The translations under genes were made by a program, and so were the position numbers. 64,000 nt of DNA, taken from positions 541,540 to 605,539 of the forward strand of contig KV908352.1 of the NCBI GenBank assembly GCA_002005505.1, in the 5' to 3' direction. The notes beneath the pieces are model-generated. The model had not been told where the DNA came from and ran no database searches. It worked only from the letters and a program-made list of their open reading frames with translations. Position 1 is the first letter of the stretch, and each line of letters starts with the position of its first letter. Below are positions 20,046 through 31,181 of the stretch, piece by piece. The DNA comes from Botryococcus braunii. Its lineage: Eukaryota > Chlorophyta > Trebouxiophyceae.

Positions 20046-20053
20046 ATACGCCG

Positions 20054-22605
20054 CCAATACAGACTGGCTAAAGGAGATGTCTAGAGGCATGAGACAGGGG
20101 GAAACAATATCTCAGTATGTAAACAGGATGATCAATCTCAAGAGTTGCCTGAAAAACAATGGTCATGATCTGCTGGACGGACATGTGGCAACTCAGATTG
20201 TGCAAGGACTGCCTACTGCTGCAAACACGCAAGGACTGCTGCCCACTGCCCATGCCCATCCCTTGGACCAACTGGCAGACCTCATTTCCACTACAGCAGA
20301 AGCAATCGGATATAACGATGATGAAGACCAGCTTGCAAGGGTCATGATGGCCCAGCCTGCCCCAGCTGCAACGATCCCTGCCCTTGCTGCCTGTGTGGTG
20401 AACCAGCCCAGGCAGCCTGCTGACACCGATCCTAAGACTGAGGTACGTGGGACGTGCAACTACTGTCACAAGAAGGGACATTTCTGGAGAGACTGTCGCA
20501 AGAGGCAAAGGGACGCGGAAACGCAGAGAAACGTTGTGGCAGCAGTCCAGCAATTAGCAGCCATGTGGCCCCAAGGACAGCTTCCTGGAGGACCTCAGCA
20601 TCCTCCAGCAGTCCAGCATGCGTTCCCTGGAGCTGGAGGTTTTCCCCTGCTGCACCCACCTCTAGGCCCACCTTCACCTCCATCAGAAGGTATGCCATAC
20701 GTGGTGTCCTGCAATGTATTAGATTCCTCCAACAACAAGCTGTCCAAACAGTCGTGGTTGGTTGACAGTGGAGCCTCAGTCCATCTGGTCAACACTATGT
20801 CATTGCTGCATGCTCCCACAGTACATGCCACACCCATTCCACTACAGCTTGCCACGTCTGATGCTACAGGAGGAATTGTTGCTACAGGATCAGTATGCCT
20901 CTTGACCCCACAGGGAATTCCTCTGTGGCTGCACCATGTTCAGTGTGTCCCGTCTGCCACAACAAATATCCTGTCAATGTCTGCTGCCCTTTGGGACGGA
21001 GCTTGCTTTACCACAGACAGTGTGGGTGCATTCACTGCAGTGTCTGGTCCGAATGGGTGGAGAATGTCAGTCAGATCACAAAACGGTCTGTATTATATAC
21101 ATGATTGCTTCCCTGTTATCACGAATAAGAACCTCTCCCCAGTCACAGCTGCAGTGAAGAACAAGTGCAAGAAAATTCCAAAACATGACTGCGCCAGAAG
21201 ATTTTTGTGGCACAGCAGGATGGGACACCCAGGAGAACCATGGATGATACGTCTGAGCAATGAACAACTGGTCACTGGAATTGACACATCCCTGTCCCCA
21301 TGTGAAAGTTGCCCCAAGTATTGTGAAGCCTGCATCGAGGGGAAGCATGCTCGTCCCCCCTTTGGAGAAAGTTCCAGACCAGCAGTGAACCCTCTTGACA
21401 GAGTCCATATTGACACAGTTGGGCCTATTTCCCCTGCTACCATCACTGGAGAAAGGTTTTGGGTGACTGTAGCTGATAAGGCATCTGGCTGGAAGGCAAT
21501 CCTGCCAGTTAAATCAAAGGACATCATCGGATCAGTGGTCAGGGACCTTATATTATTTTGGCAGACTGAAAGAGGAGTTACTGTCAAGTGTATTCGATGC
21601 GATCGGAGTACTGAATTTATCAACTCCACATTCAAGGAGTTCTGTGCCTCTCAGGGAACTAAATTGCAGATGTCCGCCCCATACACCCCGCAGCAGAACG
21701 GGATAGCAGAGCGAGCCAACAGGACCCTGAAGGAGCGCACCGGAACCCTCCTCAATTTTGCTGGAGCCAGCCCTGTGATGTGGAAAGAAGCCCTGGAGAC
21801 AGCCTGCATCCTCCTGAATATGGGACCCAGCACAGGTAGGCCTCTTACTCCCTTTGAAATGTTTATGGGCTATAAACCAGATGTCTCCCTCTTGCGCACA
21901 TGGGGATGCCTGGCATTTGTCCACGTTCCTGATCAGCAGAGGGGAGTGTTCTCCCCCAAAGCAGTCCCGGGCATGTTCACAGGATTCTCACCTGTGTCCA
22001 AAGCATATCGAATCTACCTGGGAGGAGGGGTCTGGCGAGAAAGCAGAGATGTGGAGTTTGTGGAAAATATCCGAGGGGCTTCTCGGGTGGGAGTGAATGC
22101 AACCTCTGGGCAACCACAGAACTTCACGTACCCTGAAGGGTTAACTCTCCAGCAGCAGAGCAGTGAAGAGTCTGCAGACACTTTTCAGACTAGCATCAAG
22201 AATGGAGGAATCAGCACTCCAAGTTCCAGCAGCAGGCCTGACAGCGCCTTCCCCGAACCCTCTGAGAAGGCTGCAACCGAGCCTGGCTGTCAGGGGAAGT
22301 GCTTCCCAGGGGAGGCCACCACCAAGTGTTCCACTGGGCCATCAGGAGAACCACACTCGTTGGATCTGAACCAATCTGGAATAGTGGAGTCACTTCGTAA
22401 CCTGGCGAGAGGAAGCAATGACTGTGGAATGCACCAACCTCTCTTGGAACGGGCACAGAAGTCCCTTCGATACAACCAACCCGACAGCGAAGTCAAGCCG
22501 CCGGACGGTCTGACTCGCTTGCAACGATATGAACAACGAACTGCTACTCGTGAACTCCTGCTGGCACAGGAGATGGGAGAGAGCTGTGAGCGAGAGGTCA
22601 ATTGA
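20054..22605 (+). CDS. gag-pol: Gag (partial)-protease-integrase ORF of element G
   Basis: About 850 codons open in one frame. It holds the Gag C-terminal half (MSRGMRQGETISQYVNRM), zinc knuckle CNYCHKKGHFWRDC, protease WLVDSGASVHLVN, pre-integrase LWHSRMGHPG with CESCPKYCEACIEGKH, and an integrase core with TVGPISPATITGERF, RCDRSTEFI (the usual DRG is DRS here) and PYTPQQNGIAERANRTLKER. The frame stops at 22605, after RELLLAQEMGESCEREVN, in the linker. The upstream 100 bp of the ORF is junction sequence, not Gag. The intact length suggests limited age. Confidence 0.88.
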
Positions 22606-23213
22606 ACGTGACAGAGAGTCACAGGGACCAAGGGAAGTGCAGGACATGGGTCAGGATCATGAGAGACCTGCAATGCATGTGTGTGATGAGAGGGGGACAG
22701 TCTCTGAACAGGCTGACACTGGTCCGAGTGAGCTGAGTTGCCTGGGTGGGACCTGTACTGTACCTGAGAGCAATGTTAGCAATGTGAGCTGTGCACTGAG
22801 TGTGAATTGCCCATCTCAGACCCCAGACATGGAACAATGTGGTGCCAGCCACACACCCGAGGGCACTGGTTTGTGAGAGTGCAGCTGGGCCAGCGCCCCA
22901 GCGCTCATGTTTGGTGGGAGGACGAAAAAGAGAGGGAGAGGCTCTGGCACGCCTGCAAGAGGGGAAGTGCACACACACGACACCCTGTGCCAGCCAAGTT
23001 TGTGAGAGATCTGGTGAGGCTGATACTCACCAGACATGTCAGAGTGTGACAGAGGAGGTGAATCGGAAGCTTGGACACTGTGCAGAAACTCCAATTTATA
23101 AGAGCTTTCCGAGAGGTACCTGTGTTTGGGAGGATGATGTAAGTGTGCGAAGCAGTTAGCTTGAAAAGGCAAACTGCGAGTCGAAGAGAGAGAGAGATCA
23201 GAGAGGAAATCCA
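22606..23213 (+). pseudogene. pol: Integrase-RT linker of element G
   Basis: Continues the polyprotein in shifted frames: 22529-22876 carries VQDMGQDHERPAMHV, GTVSEQADTGPSELS and NVSNVSCALSVNCPS; 22839-23159 carries CESAAGPAPQRSC and CVWEDDVSVRSS. A 1-nt gain near 22865 explains the second change by comparison with B, and a TAG lies at about 23157. The sequence is Ser/Glu/Arg-rich and poorly conserved. Confidence 0.7.
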
Positions 23214-24932
23214 GTGGCAGCCCAGACTGCCCCTATATGCAGTGCGGCGAATGTCAGTGGAAGAGTAGTGAGTACTGGAGAGAATGAGAGTGGCACTGAT
23301 GAGAAGCAGGGAGAAAAGGGGAAGCACACTGGGGTGCGTTTTAGCAAGATTACTGTGCCCTCTAGCTTGAGAGAAGCACAGCAGTCCCCACAGTGGGAAT
23401 ACTGGAAGGCTGCTATGCAGGAGGAGCAAGACTCGTTGGATGCTCATGAGGTGATGGAATATGTTCCTAGGCCTCGTGGACATAAGGTGATTCCAGTTCA
23501 CTGGATATTTTCAGTGAAAATGGATGTCCATGGTAATGTAATCAGATTCAAGGCCAGGCTAGTTGGTCAGGGATGTAGGCTAATCCCTGGAGTAGATATC
23601 ATGGAAGTATTTGCTCCAACCAGCAGTTACGGATCGAGACGGGCACTACTTGCTGTGGGTGCCAAGGAGGGTTTTGAGATCCATCAAGTGGATGTCAAGA
23701 CTTCTTTCCTAAATGGTGAGTTAGAAGAAGAGGTGTATGTTACACAAGCACCTGGATTTGAAAATGGAGATGGCAACATTGTCTGCCGCTTGAAGAAGGC
23801 TTTGTATGGCCTGAAGCAAGCACCCAGAGCCTGGCATAGGACTCTTAATGAGAAGCTTCGTACCATGGGGTATGAGGTCTGCAAGAGTGATGCAGGTGTC
23901 TATGTGAAGTGCTTTGTGGATGGAGGGAAGTCCTTTGTGTTAATATATGTGGATGATTTGCTGATTGTGTCAAAGGGCATGGGAGAGATTGAGAGAGTGA
24001 AGGGGCTGCTCAAGCAAGAATTCACCATTCATGATCTGGGAGAGGTGAAAGATTTCTTGGGCTGCCAAGTAGTGAGAGATAGGGATAAAGGGCTTATCTC
24101 CTTGAGCTGCATCCCCAAGATTGATGCACTGGTAGAGAAATTTGGGCTGGATCTGGAGTCCTTGGGGCCTGACACCCCAATGACCAAAGATTTTGTGGCC
24201 ACTCATAGGCCTATGTGTAAAGACAACAGTGACAGTATTGGTGCCGGGAGCCTGTTGCTTCCTGGCCACCGATATTGTGAGCTGGTGGGGTCACTGTTGT
24301 ACATTGCAAATACCACTAGGCCTGATATAGCACAGGCAGTGGGGGTACTCTCTCGCTATAGAATAAATCCCACTACAGCACACTGGAATGAAGCCATTCG
24401 GGTGCTGAAGTATTTAAAGGGAACGAGAGACCTGGTCCTAATCCTGGGAGGGAAGGATATAGAATTGGAGGGGTTCGTAGATGCAGATTATGGAGGAGAC
24501 CAGGATCATCGGTTCTCCACTACAGGCTACGTCATCCGAGTGTATGGTGGAGCTGTAGTTTGGGGAAGCAAGAAGCAGTCAGCAGTAGCCACTTCTACTG
24601 TAGAAGCTGAGTTTATCGAAGCAAGCGCAGCTGTCAAGGTGGCAAATTGGGTGAAAGGCTTCCTGGAGGAAATTGGAGTTTCTCCATGGATCGTTAAGAT
24701 TCACTGTGATAACCAGGGGTGCATTAACCACCTCAGAAATCCAGTGTTTTCTAAACACACCAAGCACATTGCAATTAGCTTTCATTTTGCCCGGGAAGCT
24801 ATTGCACTGGGGCAAGTTGATGTGAGGTATGTCCCCTCAGCCAGAAATGTGGCAGACATCTTTACTAAGCCTCTGACTAGGCAGGTATTTCAAGGACACC
24901 GTGAATCGCTAGGCTTGGCCAAAGTTTTGTGA
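23214..24932 (+). CDS. pol: RT-RNase H ORF of element G
   Basis: An intact ORF of 572 residues. RT motifs: [79 protein letters not shown] at about residue 245, and IHDLGEVKDFLGCQVVRD. Copia RNase H follows, with VDADYGGDQDHRFSTTGYV (about 423), VEAEFIEAS, CDNQGCINHLRNP and PSARNVADIFTKPL, so the acidic catalytic residues are in place. The first 25 codons or so are linker. The stop lies 18 bp before the 3' LTR. Nothing seen here would inactivate the enzyme itself, but the element lacks its 5' half. Confidence 0.92.
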   Translation: MAAQTAPICSAANVSGRVVSTGENESGTDEKQGEKGKHTGVRFSKITVPSSLREAQQSPQWEYWKAAMQEEQDSLDAHEVMEYVPRPRGHKVIPVHWIFSVKMDVHGNVIRFKARLVGQGCRLIPGVDIMEVFAPTSSYGSRRALLAVGAKEGFEIHQVDVKTSFLNGELEEEVYVTQAPGFENGDGNIVCRLKKALYGLKQAPRAWHRTLNEKLRTMGYEVCKSDAGVYVKCFVDGGKSFVLIYVDDLLIVSKGMGEIERVKGLLKQEFTIHDLGEVKDFLGCQVVRDRDKGLISLSCIPKIDALVEKFGLDLESLGPDTPMTKDFVATHRPMCKDNSDSIGAGSLLLPGHRYCELVGSLLYIANTTRPDIAQAVGVLSRYRINPTTAHWNEAIRVLKYLKGTRDLVLILGGKDIELEGFVDADYGGDQDHRFSTTGYVIRVYGGAVVWGSKKQSAVATSTVEAEFIEASAAVKVANWVKGFLEEIGVSPWIVKIHCDNQGCINHLRNPVFSKHTKHIAISFHFAREAIALGQVDVRYVPSARNVADIFTKPLTRQVFQGHRESLGLAKVL

Positions 24933-24937
24933 GGAAA

Positions 24938-24950
24938 AGGCAAGGGGAAG
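24938..24950 (+). promoter_or_regulatory. Polypurine tract of element G
   Basis: GGCAAGGGGAAG immediately before the LTR start TGTTATATTT, the same tract as in C, E and F. Confidence 0.85.
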
Positions 24951-25676
24951 TGTTATATTTGGAAGAGAGACATGTGCCTTTCCCTCAGGAGAGTAATAGT
25001 GGCCAGACCAGCTCAGATCAACGGGCGGGAACAATCCGTAGAATGAGTAATAGGTGGCAGAACCTAGAAGTTCTGCCAGGACCAATCTAGACTGATTTCA
25101 CTTAGATTAGAGAGAATGAGGTAATCTGACACGTTTTGCTAGAAGGATATATGTCGCCGGCTCGCAAGGTTGAGGCACTTGATTGGGACTATAAAGGCAC
25201 TCCGGGTGCTTATCAGTAACAGTTGCCTATCAAGTGATCACACACACAGTCGGCCCTGCTTGTTATACACGCACAACAAGAGAGCCGCACAGCTAAGCAC
25301 CCTTCGTGCCCGGGTCATACAGGTAACTTGATGTTGGAGCACTGGATGCTCATGAACGATTAGTTAGGAAGAGGTCTAGATAGTGTGATTAGAAGATGCT
25401 AATGTTTTGACTCATCAAACAATAGTAAGACAGGCTATCGGTCGATACGTCGAGTGAGTAGCTTGAATTCATGAGTGATGAGAGAAAGCAATAAGCAATG
25501 TAATGACTTGATTGGGACTATAAAGGCACTCCGGGTGCTTATCAGTAACAGTTGCCTATCAAGTGATCACACACACAGTCGGCCCTGCTTGTTATACACG
25601 CACAACAAGAGAGCCGCAGAGCTAAGCACCCTTCGTGCCGGGGTCATACAGGAAACGCCAAGCACAGAAGTTTACA
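24951..25676 (+). repeat. 3' LTR of element G
   Basis: A 726-bp LTR, TGTTATATTT to GTTTACA. A block of about 145 bp (GATTGGGACTATAAAGG...) occurs at 25181 and again at 25510, the same architecture as in A and B. The sequence TATAAAGG in each block could serve as a TATA box, which would give two potential promoters. Confidence 0.9.
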
Positions 25677-25964
25677 GTTTTGCGTGGCCGCCGGCAAAAG
25701 AAATGACCTTGCTCGATAACATGTTATGCGGGAGGAGGCTACATTCGTTTTGTGGTACGGAGGGGGTATCCGTCTTGGCCCGAGGGAGATCCGCGAAGGG
25801 TTGTTTCCTGGGGCCCCTTGAATCTAGTGTTGGCATTTCTACAGAACGTACTTTCTACAGGTTTGGGCTGGGTTGATGTAATTCTTTCTCCGTTTACAAG
25901 AGTGGAGTAAAAAAGACCAGCCCAATGTTCAGGGACCCAAACCCCCAATGTTTCAAGCTATGAG
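25677..25964. other. No gene recognised
   Basis: Unique sequence between the G LTR and the non-LTR relic. It may be the 3' untranslated part of that relic (minus strand). No poly-A tail or repeat was seen. Confidence 0.5.
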
Positions 25965-27060
25965 TCACACTCGGCGAGCGGCCAGCTGGCGACCCACAGC
26001 CGCCGCAATGATGAAACTGACCCGACGAATGACAAAATATCCCTCCACATCTTCTTGAGCAATGATGGCTTGGTTCAAAAGCCCCTGGAGCCTCTGCAAC
26101 AAGGCCAGCGCATCAGCATGCAACCCTCCCAATGTTTCAAAAGCGAAGGCTTGGAAAGCCACAGGCGGCTGCTGACGCGACAACAAGACAGCATAGCGGG
26201 TCTGCTTGTCTTGGGCAGCGCGCGCGGCGGCCCCACCCGGCACGAAGTGCAGCAAGTTGGCAGCTGTGAGTGGGGAAGAGCCAACGATGTCGATTTAAAG
26301 GTCACGCCCCTCCTCCCACGCATGGAGGCGGAGGTCTGCGCGACGGCGCTCCTGGCCAGGGACAGGGGTGGGAAAGGCGGGTTCCCGGGTGACCCGCTGA
26401 CGAGCTGAGGTAAGGACAGCGTCCAGGCCGTTACGAACGGAGTAATGTCGGCCGACAATGGCAACATCCCCCCCTGAGGTGCAGTGGACCGCGTGGTCGC
26501 CCCAGACATCCAACTCCCTCAAGCAGCACGGGCATTGGGAGCCAGGGTGGAAAATGGGGATCAAGAGCTGGTATGGAAGGCGGCAGCGGAACGACTCTGG
26601 GGGCATGGTTTGCTGCAAATGGGGAACTGGGAGAGCCAGCAGCCAATCAGACGCTCCCGGCTGTGTAAGAGATTGGAGCACAGCACAGTCGCGATCCGAG
26701 CGAGCAGGGTCATCAAGAACCTCCCGGTATGCGCGGTGAGACAAGGGTTTGGACAGCCGGGCTTGAACTTTGCTGCGGACAAAATCCGGATCCTCGAAGA
26801 GCGCCGCATCGAAATCAGGAACAAGGGCGCAGTAGTCAGCCTTGGCAGCTAGGGCAGCGGGACAAGAGGGGCAGTGGATGTCCCCAGAAGGCGGTCCTGG
26901 AGGGGGGCTGTCTGCGTGACGGAGGCGAGATAGGCACAAGGCAGAAGGGAAGTGGCCTTAGTGACCCCTAGACCCCCCTGGGCAATAGGCAAGCCAGCCA
27001 AGGTTTGCTGCAAAGGGCCAAAACCACCACCACCAGCTGTGACAATGGATTGGAGGACCT
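25965..27060 (-). pseudogene. C-terminal relic of a non-LTR retrotransposon protein
   Basis: The minus strand reads, in broken frames, the C-terminal end typical of LINE-like proteins with a restriction-like endonuclease. The relic has GGLGVTKATSLLPCAYLAS (about 26930-26985, shifted frame), WLLALPVPHLQQTM, RCRLPYQLLIPIF, a cysteine/histidine knuckle CPCCLRELDVWGDHAVHC, RRADLRLHAWEEGRDL, then a TAA near 26296. In the same frame IDIVGSSPL follows, and ETLGGLHADALALLQRL ends the ORF at 25965. The CCHC knuckle followed by a D...D/E core is the usual order in such elements. One stop and at least one frameshift show it is dead. The family assignment rests on motif memory, not a search. Confidence 0.65.
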
Positions 27061-27063
27061 GGG

Positions 27064-27088
27064 TTCTTTCTTTCTTTCTTTCTTTCTA
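27064..27088 (+). repeat. (TTTC)n microsatellite
   Basis: Five to six TTTC units at the 5' break of the non-LTR relic. Confidence 0.85.
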
Positions 27089-28315
27089 CAGATCTACGGA
27101 ACGTAGCAAAAATCCGTAGGTAAAGGTTTCTCGTTAGAATTTGCTATGGAGTGCAGTACATATTCCTGTGAGGTACAAGTTTTGTGTGTAACGCAGGCTT
27201 GAATTTGTACAGATACTACTGCATTTCACTACAGATTTGGTAGATTTAAGAAGATTAAAATGAAAATTCGAATGTCCGCACATTGTCCCAAATGACACTA
27301 GAGAACCTTTCAGACATTTTTCGGCCCACACCCATAATATATGGAATAACGTTCCGTATATCCGTAGTGAATCCGTAGCCATTGCACGGACTTCCGTAGA
27401 AGTTGCCTACGCTACGAAGAAAACCCTGAATCGAAATCCGGAATCGATTTACCTCCCCATTTGCAGCGGTTCCCCCCTTTACATCAGCACGTTTGTCGGA
27501 CCTCCGACTCGGAAGTTCCGACTTGGACGTTCCAAAGGTCCTAGGTACTAGAACTGCTAGCCACGGCTAGATCCTGGAACTCGAAAGCGTACATATGTTA
27601 CGTATAAGCAGCTTTCTCGCGATACCTGAGCCATAGATAAGTCGTAGTTCCCCCGACCTTAGCTCGTATTTTGTGTGCCTTTGCGCGGGCCATCCGCAGT
27701 GCCAACACATCCAGCAAGACAACCCCGCGTCTCTCACGTGATACAACAAGAACGAGGTAAAAGCAGTCAAATATAATTCCTGTATTCGAGTGTTTGCGTG
27801 TGAGGCTTGCTGATTAGTTAATTGACTCGTTGTTGATGGTCAACGGCCGTGCCGTCAACACCTTCAACGCGCTGCTCCCGAATTTCACCGTCTTTGATAA
27901 TGTTACTGCTTTGAGTTGCCGCTCCTGTCGTGACCAGCCAAATCGTTGCAATGTGTGGTTGCAGCGGAGCGAGTTTAAGTGTCAACAACATTCAAGTCTC
28001 CTTTAACGACTGAGTTTACTCAATGAAAAATTAATGTTAAAATTGCCATGTGCCATTGATACGATTCCGATGCATTAAGCAGAGTTTGTTGGCCTTCACA
28101 CATCCTCGTACCCCCGCACGACATATGTTGCATCTGCAGTGGCTTTCGACCCTGTATCGCCCATGCAACATGGCTCCTTTCATTCCATAGTTCCGATTCT
28201 TTGACAAACATCATGATCTTTGAGTGATGGTTGTCTAAAAAATGCACAGGTCGACTTTGTGGTGTTGAAGTGAGCACGCTTTTCTTCAAGGCCGCGGACC
28301 CTCGCATCCTATCAA
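27089..28315. other. No gene recognised
   Basis: About 1.2 kb of unassigned sequence. CCGTA-rich words recur between 27090 and 27430 (ATCCGTAG, TTCCGTAG), but no ORF, LTR or clear inverted repeat could be supported. Confidence 0.5.
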
Positions 28316-28627
28316 ATGGACGAAACTTATTTCGAACTGGTCGATGGACCAGAGCAAGGGATGATCGATGACCCAGACCAATGGATGATCGATGAGCCAG
28401 ACCAAGGGATGCTCGATGACCCAGACCAAGGGATGCTGGATGACCCACACCAAGGGATGCTCGATGACCCAAACCCTAATCCCTTGCAAGGGATATTCAT
28501 GGCATTCCGCGGTGGGGGACGGCCCTTAAACAGGGACGCCGAAGACATGAAGAAACGCCTCGGATGGATTCTGACACTTAATATCCTTACGCTGGGAATA
28601 GTCCTATATATTGCTCGGCGGTGCTGA
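28316..28627 (+). CDS. Small repeat protein with C-terminal membrane anchor (hypothetical)
   Basis: A 103-codon ORF from an ATG at 28316. The N-terminal half consists of five to six copies of an eight-residue unit of the DDPDQGML type (residues about 10-55), encoded by a 24-bp tandem repeat. A short basic stretch (RGGGRPLNRDAEDMKKR) follows, then a 19-residue hydrophobic segment ending in ARRC at the extreme C-terminus. That is the layout of a tail-anchored membrane protein. Repeat units differ by single bases, mostly keeping the frame. It may be an exon or a chance ORF on a minisatellite. No homologue was recognised. Confidence 0.4.
   Translation: MDETYFELVDGPEQGMIDDPDQWMIDEPDQGMLDDPDQGMLDDPHQGMLDDPNPNPLQGIFMAFRGGGRPLNRDAEDMKKRLGWILTLNILTLGIVLYIARRC
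28345..28475 (+). repeat. 24-bp tandem repeat
   Basis: About 5.5 units of GATGACCCAGACCAAGGGAT with GCTC, with few substitutions. All units stay in register with the ORF. Confidence 0.85.
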
Positions 28628-29960
28628 TCCATGCTGATGACCATGCTCTCTGGAGGTTCCCTTGCTGCATAGCAATCGTTGAGGCATGACCTCCAAAAAC
28701 TGTTTGTATCAAACCGTTGTACGTAGGAGCATAACGTGACGACGTGGATTTAAACGTGACAACGTGAAAATGTGAATATATTTTACAAAAATCTTTCAAG
28801 TGTTTCTAGTTTTGAATATTCAAAAACATTAGTTCAGATTTGTATTATTACAGCAAGTCGGCATTGATCCATGATCCATGACACTAGAACTACATACGGT
28901 ACTGTTCGGGGACATGCCTTAGCTTTGAACGTTCAGTTGTGCATGCACAACTGAGTAGTGCGCGCATGCGCACTACATATATGTCCGTATACGCATATCT
29001 GTCGCTTCTACAGATTTACTAGTATCCAGCCCAGTGCAAAAAATGCTGAACATTGAACGCATCCGGAACTTCTGCAGAAGGGGATGATGGACAGACGTTC
29101 TTGTGTAGACACCTCCAGCGAAAGCTTTGTTGATCTCGTCAGGTTGATGTGAAGCATGTAACGCACAATCCTGCAGGTTTCCTCGTAACTCTTGTCGATA
29201 GGTTCTGTCTGTGACAAGTGGGGATTCTACACTTTACGTAAACCCTTTCCATGTGCTATAGTAGTCTTAAAAGGTCTACTCGAGCTAGCTCAGCTGGCTC
29301 CCACTGTACCGCTTATCGGAGTCTCCAGAGTCTATGGACAGACACAAGATGCCATGTTATGACAGTTTTGGGTGAGCACCATTATTTCCAAAAGTTATTG
29401 CCGAGTCCACTCCTGTACACCACGAACTATCGATATCGCAAGTGGCAGGTGCACGTCACAATCTTCCACGCTCGGTTTCTCGGTTTGCCTGGCTAATCTA
29501 CCATAGTCTTACAAAGAAAGTGACGAGTTGGGAGTATGCATTTCCAATTTATCGTGCCGTGATGACGGAAAGGGGTTGAATCTGGGCAATCCAGATTGCT
29601 CAAATTCCACCCCATTCCGGAAAGGGGATCCGTCATCAGATCTGAAGGGTGGAGATCGTTAATTGATTCAAGATTGTAACATCTGTAACACCCAACTTAA
29701 GAAGCCCGTCGCCACTTATAGAGGCCAAATACAAACCATGCATGCGATTAAAGATAGATATCTACATATCGGCATACAACAAAAAGAAAGCAAACAAACC
29801 CGGGGGGGGGGGGGGGGATTCCCCCGTCACGGAGGTGGCATCTCAAAAACAATCCCTCGCCAATGGCGAATTTTTAAAACTTTCCAGGAGATTAGGGGTG
29901 GTGGTGTGTGCTTGTGGGCAAGGGTGCCTGCATGTGCTGTTATTTGTGGGTTCGTTGCAT
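28628..29960. other. No gene recognised; one fold-back element
   Basis: AT-rich unassigned sequence. It contains GTGCGCGCATGCGCAC-type palindromic bases near 28960 and a tRNA A-box-like TAGCTCAGCTGG at about 29287 without a matching B box. Poly-G (about 16 G) lies at 29802-29817. Confidence 0.5.
29560..29638. repeat. Short fold-back (MITE-like) sequence
   Basis: Outer arms TGATGACGGA / TCCGTCATCA are exact inverted repeats. Inner parts (GGGTTGAAT / ATTCCACCCC; GGGCAATC / GATTGCTC) pair imperfectly. Total about 79 bp. Confidence 0.5.
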
Positions 29961-30345
<385 letters not shown>

Positions 30346-30352
30346 AGAGCGA

Positions 30353-30390
30353 GGTTTTTAGGGTTTAACCCTAAACCCTGAAACCCGAAG
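30353..30390. repeat. Short telomere-like motif
   Basis: TTTTTAGGGTTTAACCCTAAACCC contains head-to-head TTTAGGG/CCCTAAA units beside the (GA)n tract. Fewer than three units are present, so this is at most a small interstitial remnant. Confidence 0.45.
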
Positions 30391-31167
30391 CCTATCAACT
30401 GTGCTCATTCATGCACATGCACGAATCCACTTGATTCCAATAGTTTTCACTTGATTGCTACGGGTTGCCCAGGAAGTCCTTGTTTTCAGTATCTTGCCTG
30501 CCCCCATGCCTACGGTGCCATGGGCGCATAGAGCTCGTATGACCAGACTGCCTGGTGTAATATGAAATGCGGGCCTCGCGACAAGATGTATGCAGCCCCA
30601 GGTGCCCCACCCACATCAACAGCCCTCCCCTTACGTTGGTGGGGTCATTCGTGTCATTCGTTCAACGTAGAACTCTACGCTGACGCAATGGACACAACCG
30701 ATGCTGTGATCTCCGTGCGCACACGTACAGAATTAATTGGAACACAATGTTGGTACACATGCTTACATGCCTGAATACAGTGCAAGTAGCTGATCAACTT
30801 TAAGGTAGCTCCTAGAAAGACTCAAATACTGCGTCAAGCTTGACAAGGAGTGGTATCAAGAAATGGGGAGAAATATTTAGACTTGTTAGATAACTCATCT
30901 GATTCCCTACCTTATTAGGCAGGGAATCAGATGAGTTAATATAACACATGCAATCTCTGTCATCTGGCCTGGAGAAATGTATAACAAGTCCTCACTTTAC
31001 AGGGAGGATTTATTAGATGTTATGGGCATTGGGCGACACCTGGATCCCTTGCCGTAAGGTGGACCTTGTCCCTTGCCTTAGTCCGTGTCCGCAGCTTGTT
31101 GACGCTCGCTTCCGTTGCGTCAGATGAAGACATTCACTCCTGTCTGCCTCCTGCCCAGCTGGAAGGT
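30391..31167. other. No gene recognised; hairpin and Copia leader relic
   Basis: Unassigned up to about 31010, apart from the 18-bp-arm hairpin at 30891-30938. From about 31090 to 31167 the sequence (TTGTTGACGC..., CATTCACTCCTG, CAGCTGGAAGG) resembles the 5' leader of elements C and F just before the primer site, so a Copia body has been lost here. Confidence 0.55.
30891..30938. repeat. Hairpin, 18-bp perfect arms
   Basis: TAACTCATCTGATTCCCT and its exact complement AGGGAATCAGATGAGTTA are separated by 12 bp. It is not followed by a T-run and there is no adjacent gene. Confidence 0.9.
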
Positions 31168-31181
31168 GTGGGCCCATAACT
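31168..31181 (-). promoter_or_regulatory. Primer binding site of a Copia remnant
   Basis: The minus strand AGTTATGGGCCCAC is one mismatch from the initiator tRNA-Met anticodon-loop site and sits directly beside the LTR remnant. Confidence 0.7.

Larger units (their letters stand above)
7638..20053 (+). mobile_element. Copia element D (old, interrupted by a TRIM and by element C)
   Basis: A decayed plus-strand Copia copy of the same family as C and F. Pieces in order: Gag end and protease (7638-8616), a 628-bp TRIM-like insertion, integrase (9250-10317), the nested element C, then linker, RT and RNase H (17355-19623) and a partial 3' LTR from 19624. The 5' LTR and most of gag are gone; B's LTR abuts it at 7638. 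Removing C and one TSD copy restores frame across 10317/17355, which supports the nesting. The right end is rearranged, so the boundary near 19.83-20.05 kb is approximate. Confidence 0.85.
20054..25676 (+). mobile_element. Copia element G (A/B family, 5' end missing)
   Basis: A plus-strand relative of A and B. It starts abruptly inside Gag at AANTDWLKEMSRG, so the 5' LTR, primer site, ORF1 and Gag N-terminus are missing. It then has gag-protease-integrase, a frame-broken linker, an intact RT-RNase H ORF, a polypurine tract and the 3' LTR (24951-25676). It is the best-preserved 3' half of this family in the window. Confidence 0.9.

Noticed and set aside
28345..28475. CRISPR-like short tandem repeats
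   Set aside because: Units are directly adjacent with no spacers and lie in an ORF in eukaryotic DNA. This is a minisatellite.
29281..29345. tRNA gene suggested by A-box-like TAGCTCAGCTGG
   Set aside because: No B box or T arm downstream at the right distance, and no cloverleaf could be drawn.
30353..30390. Telomere or chromosome end
   Set aside because: Only two to three degenerate units, with ordinary sequence continuing on both sides.
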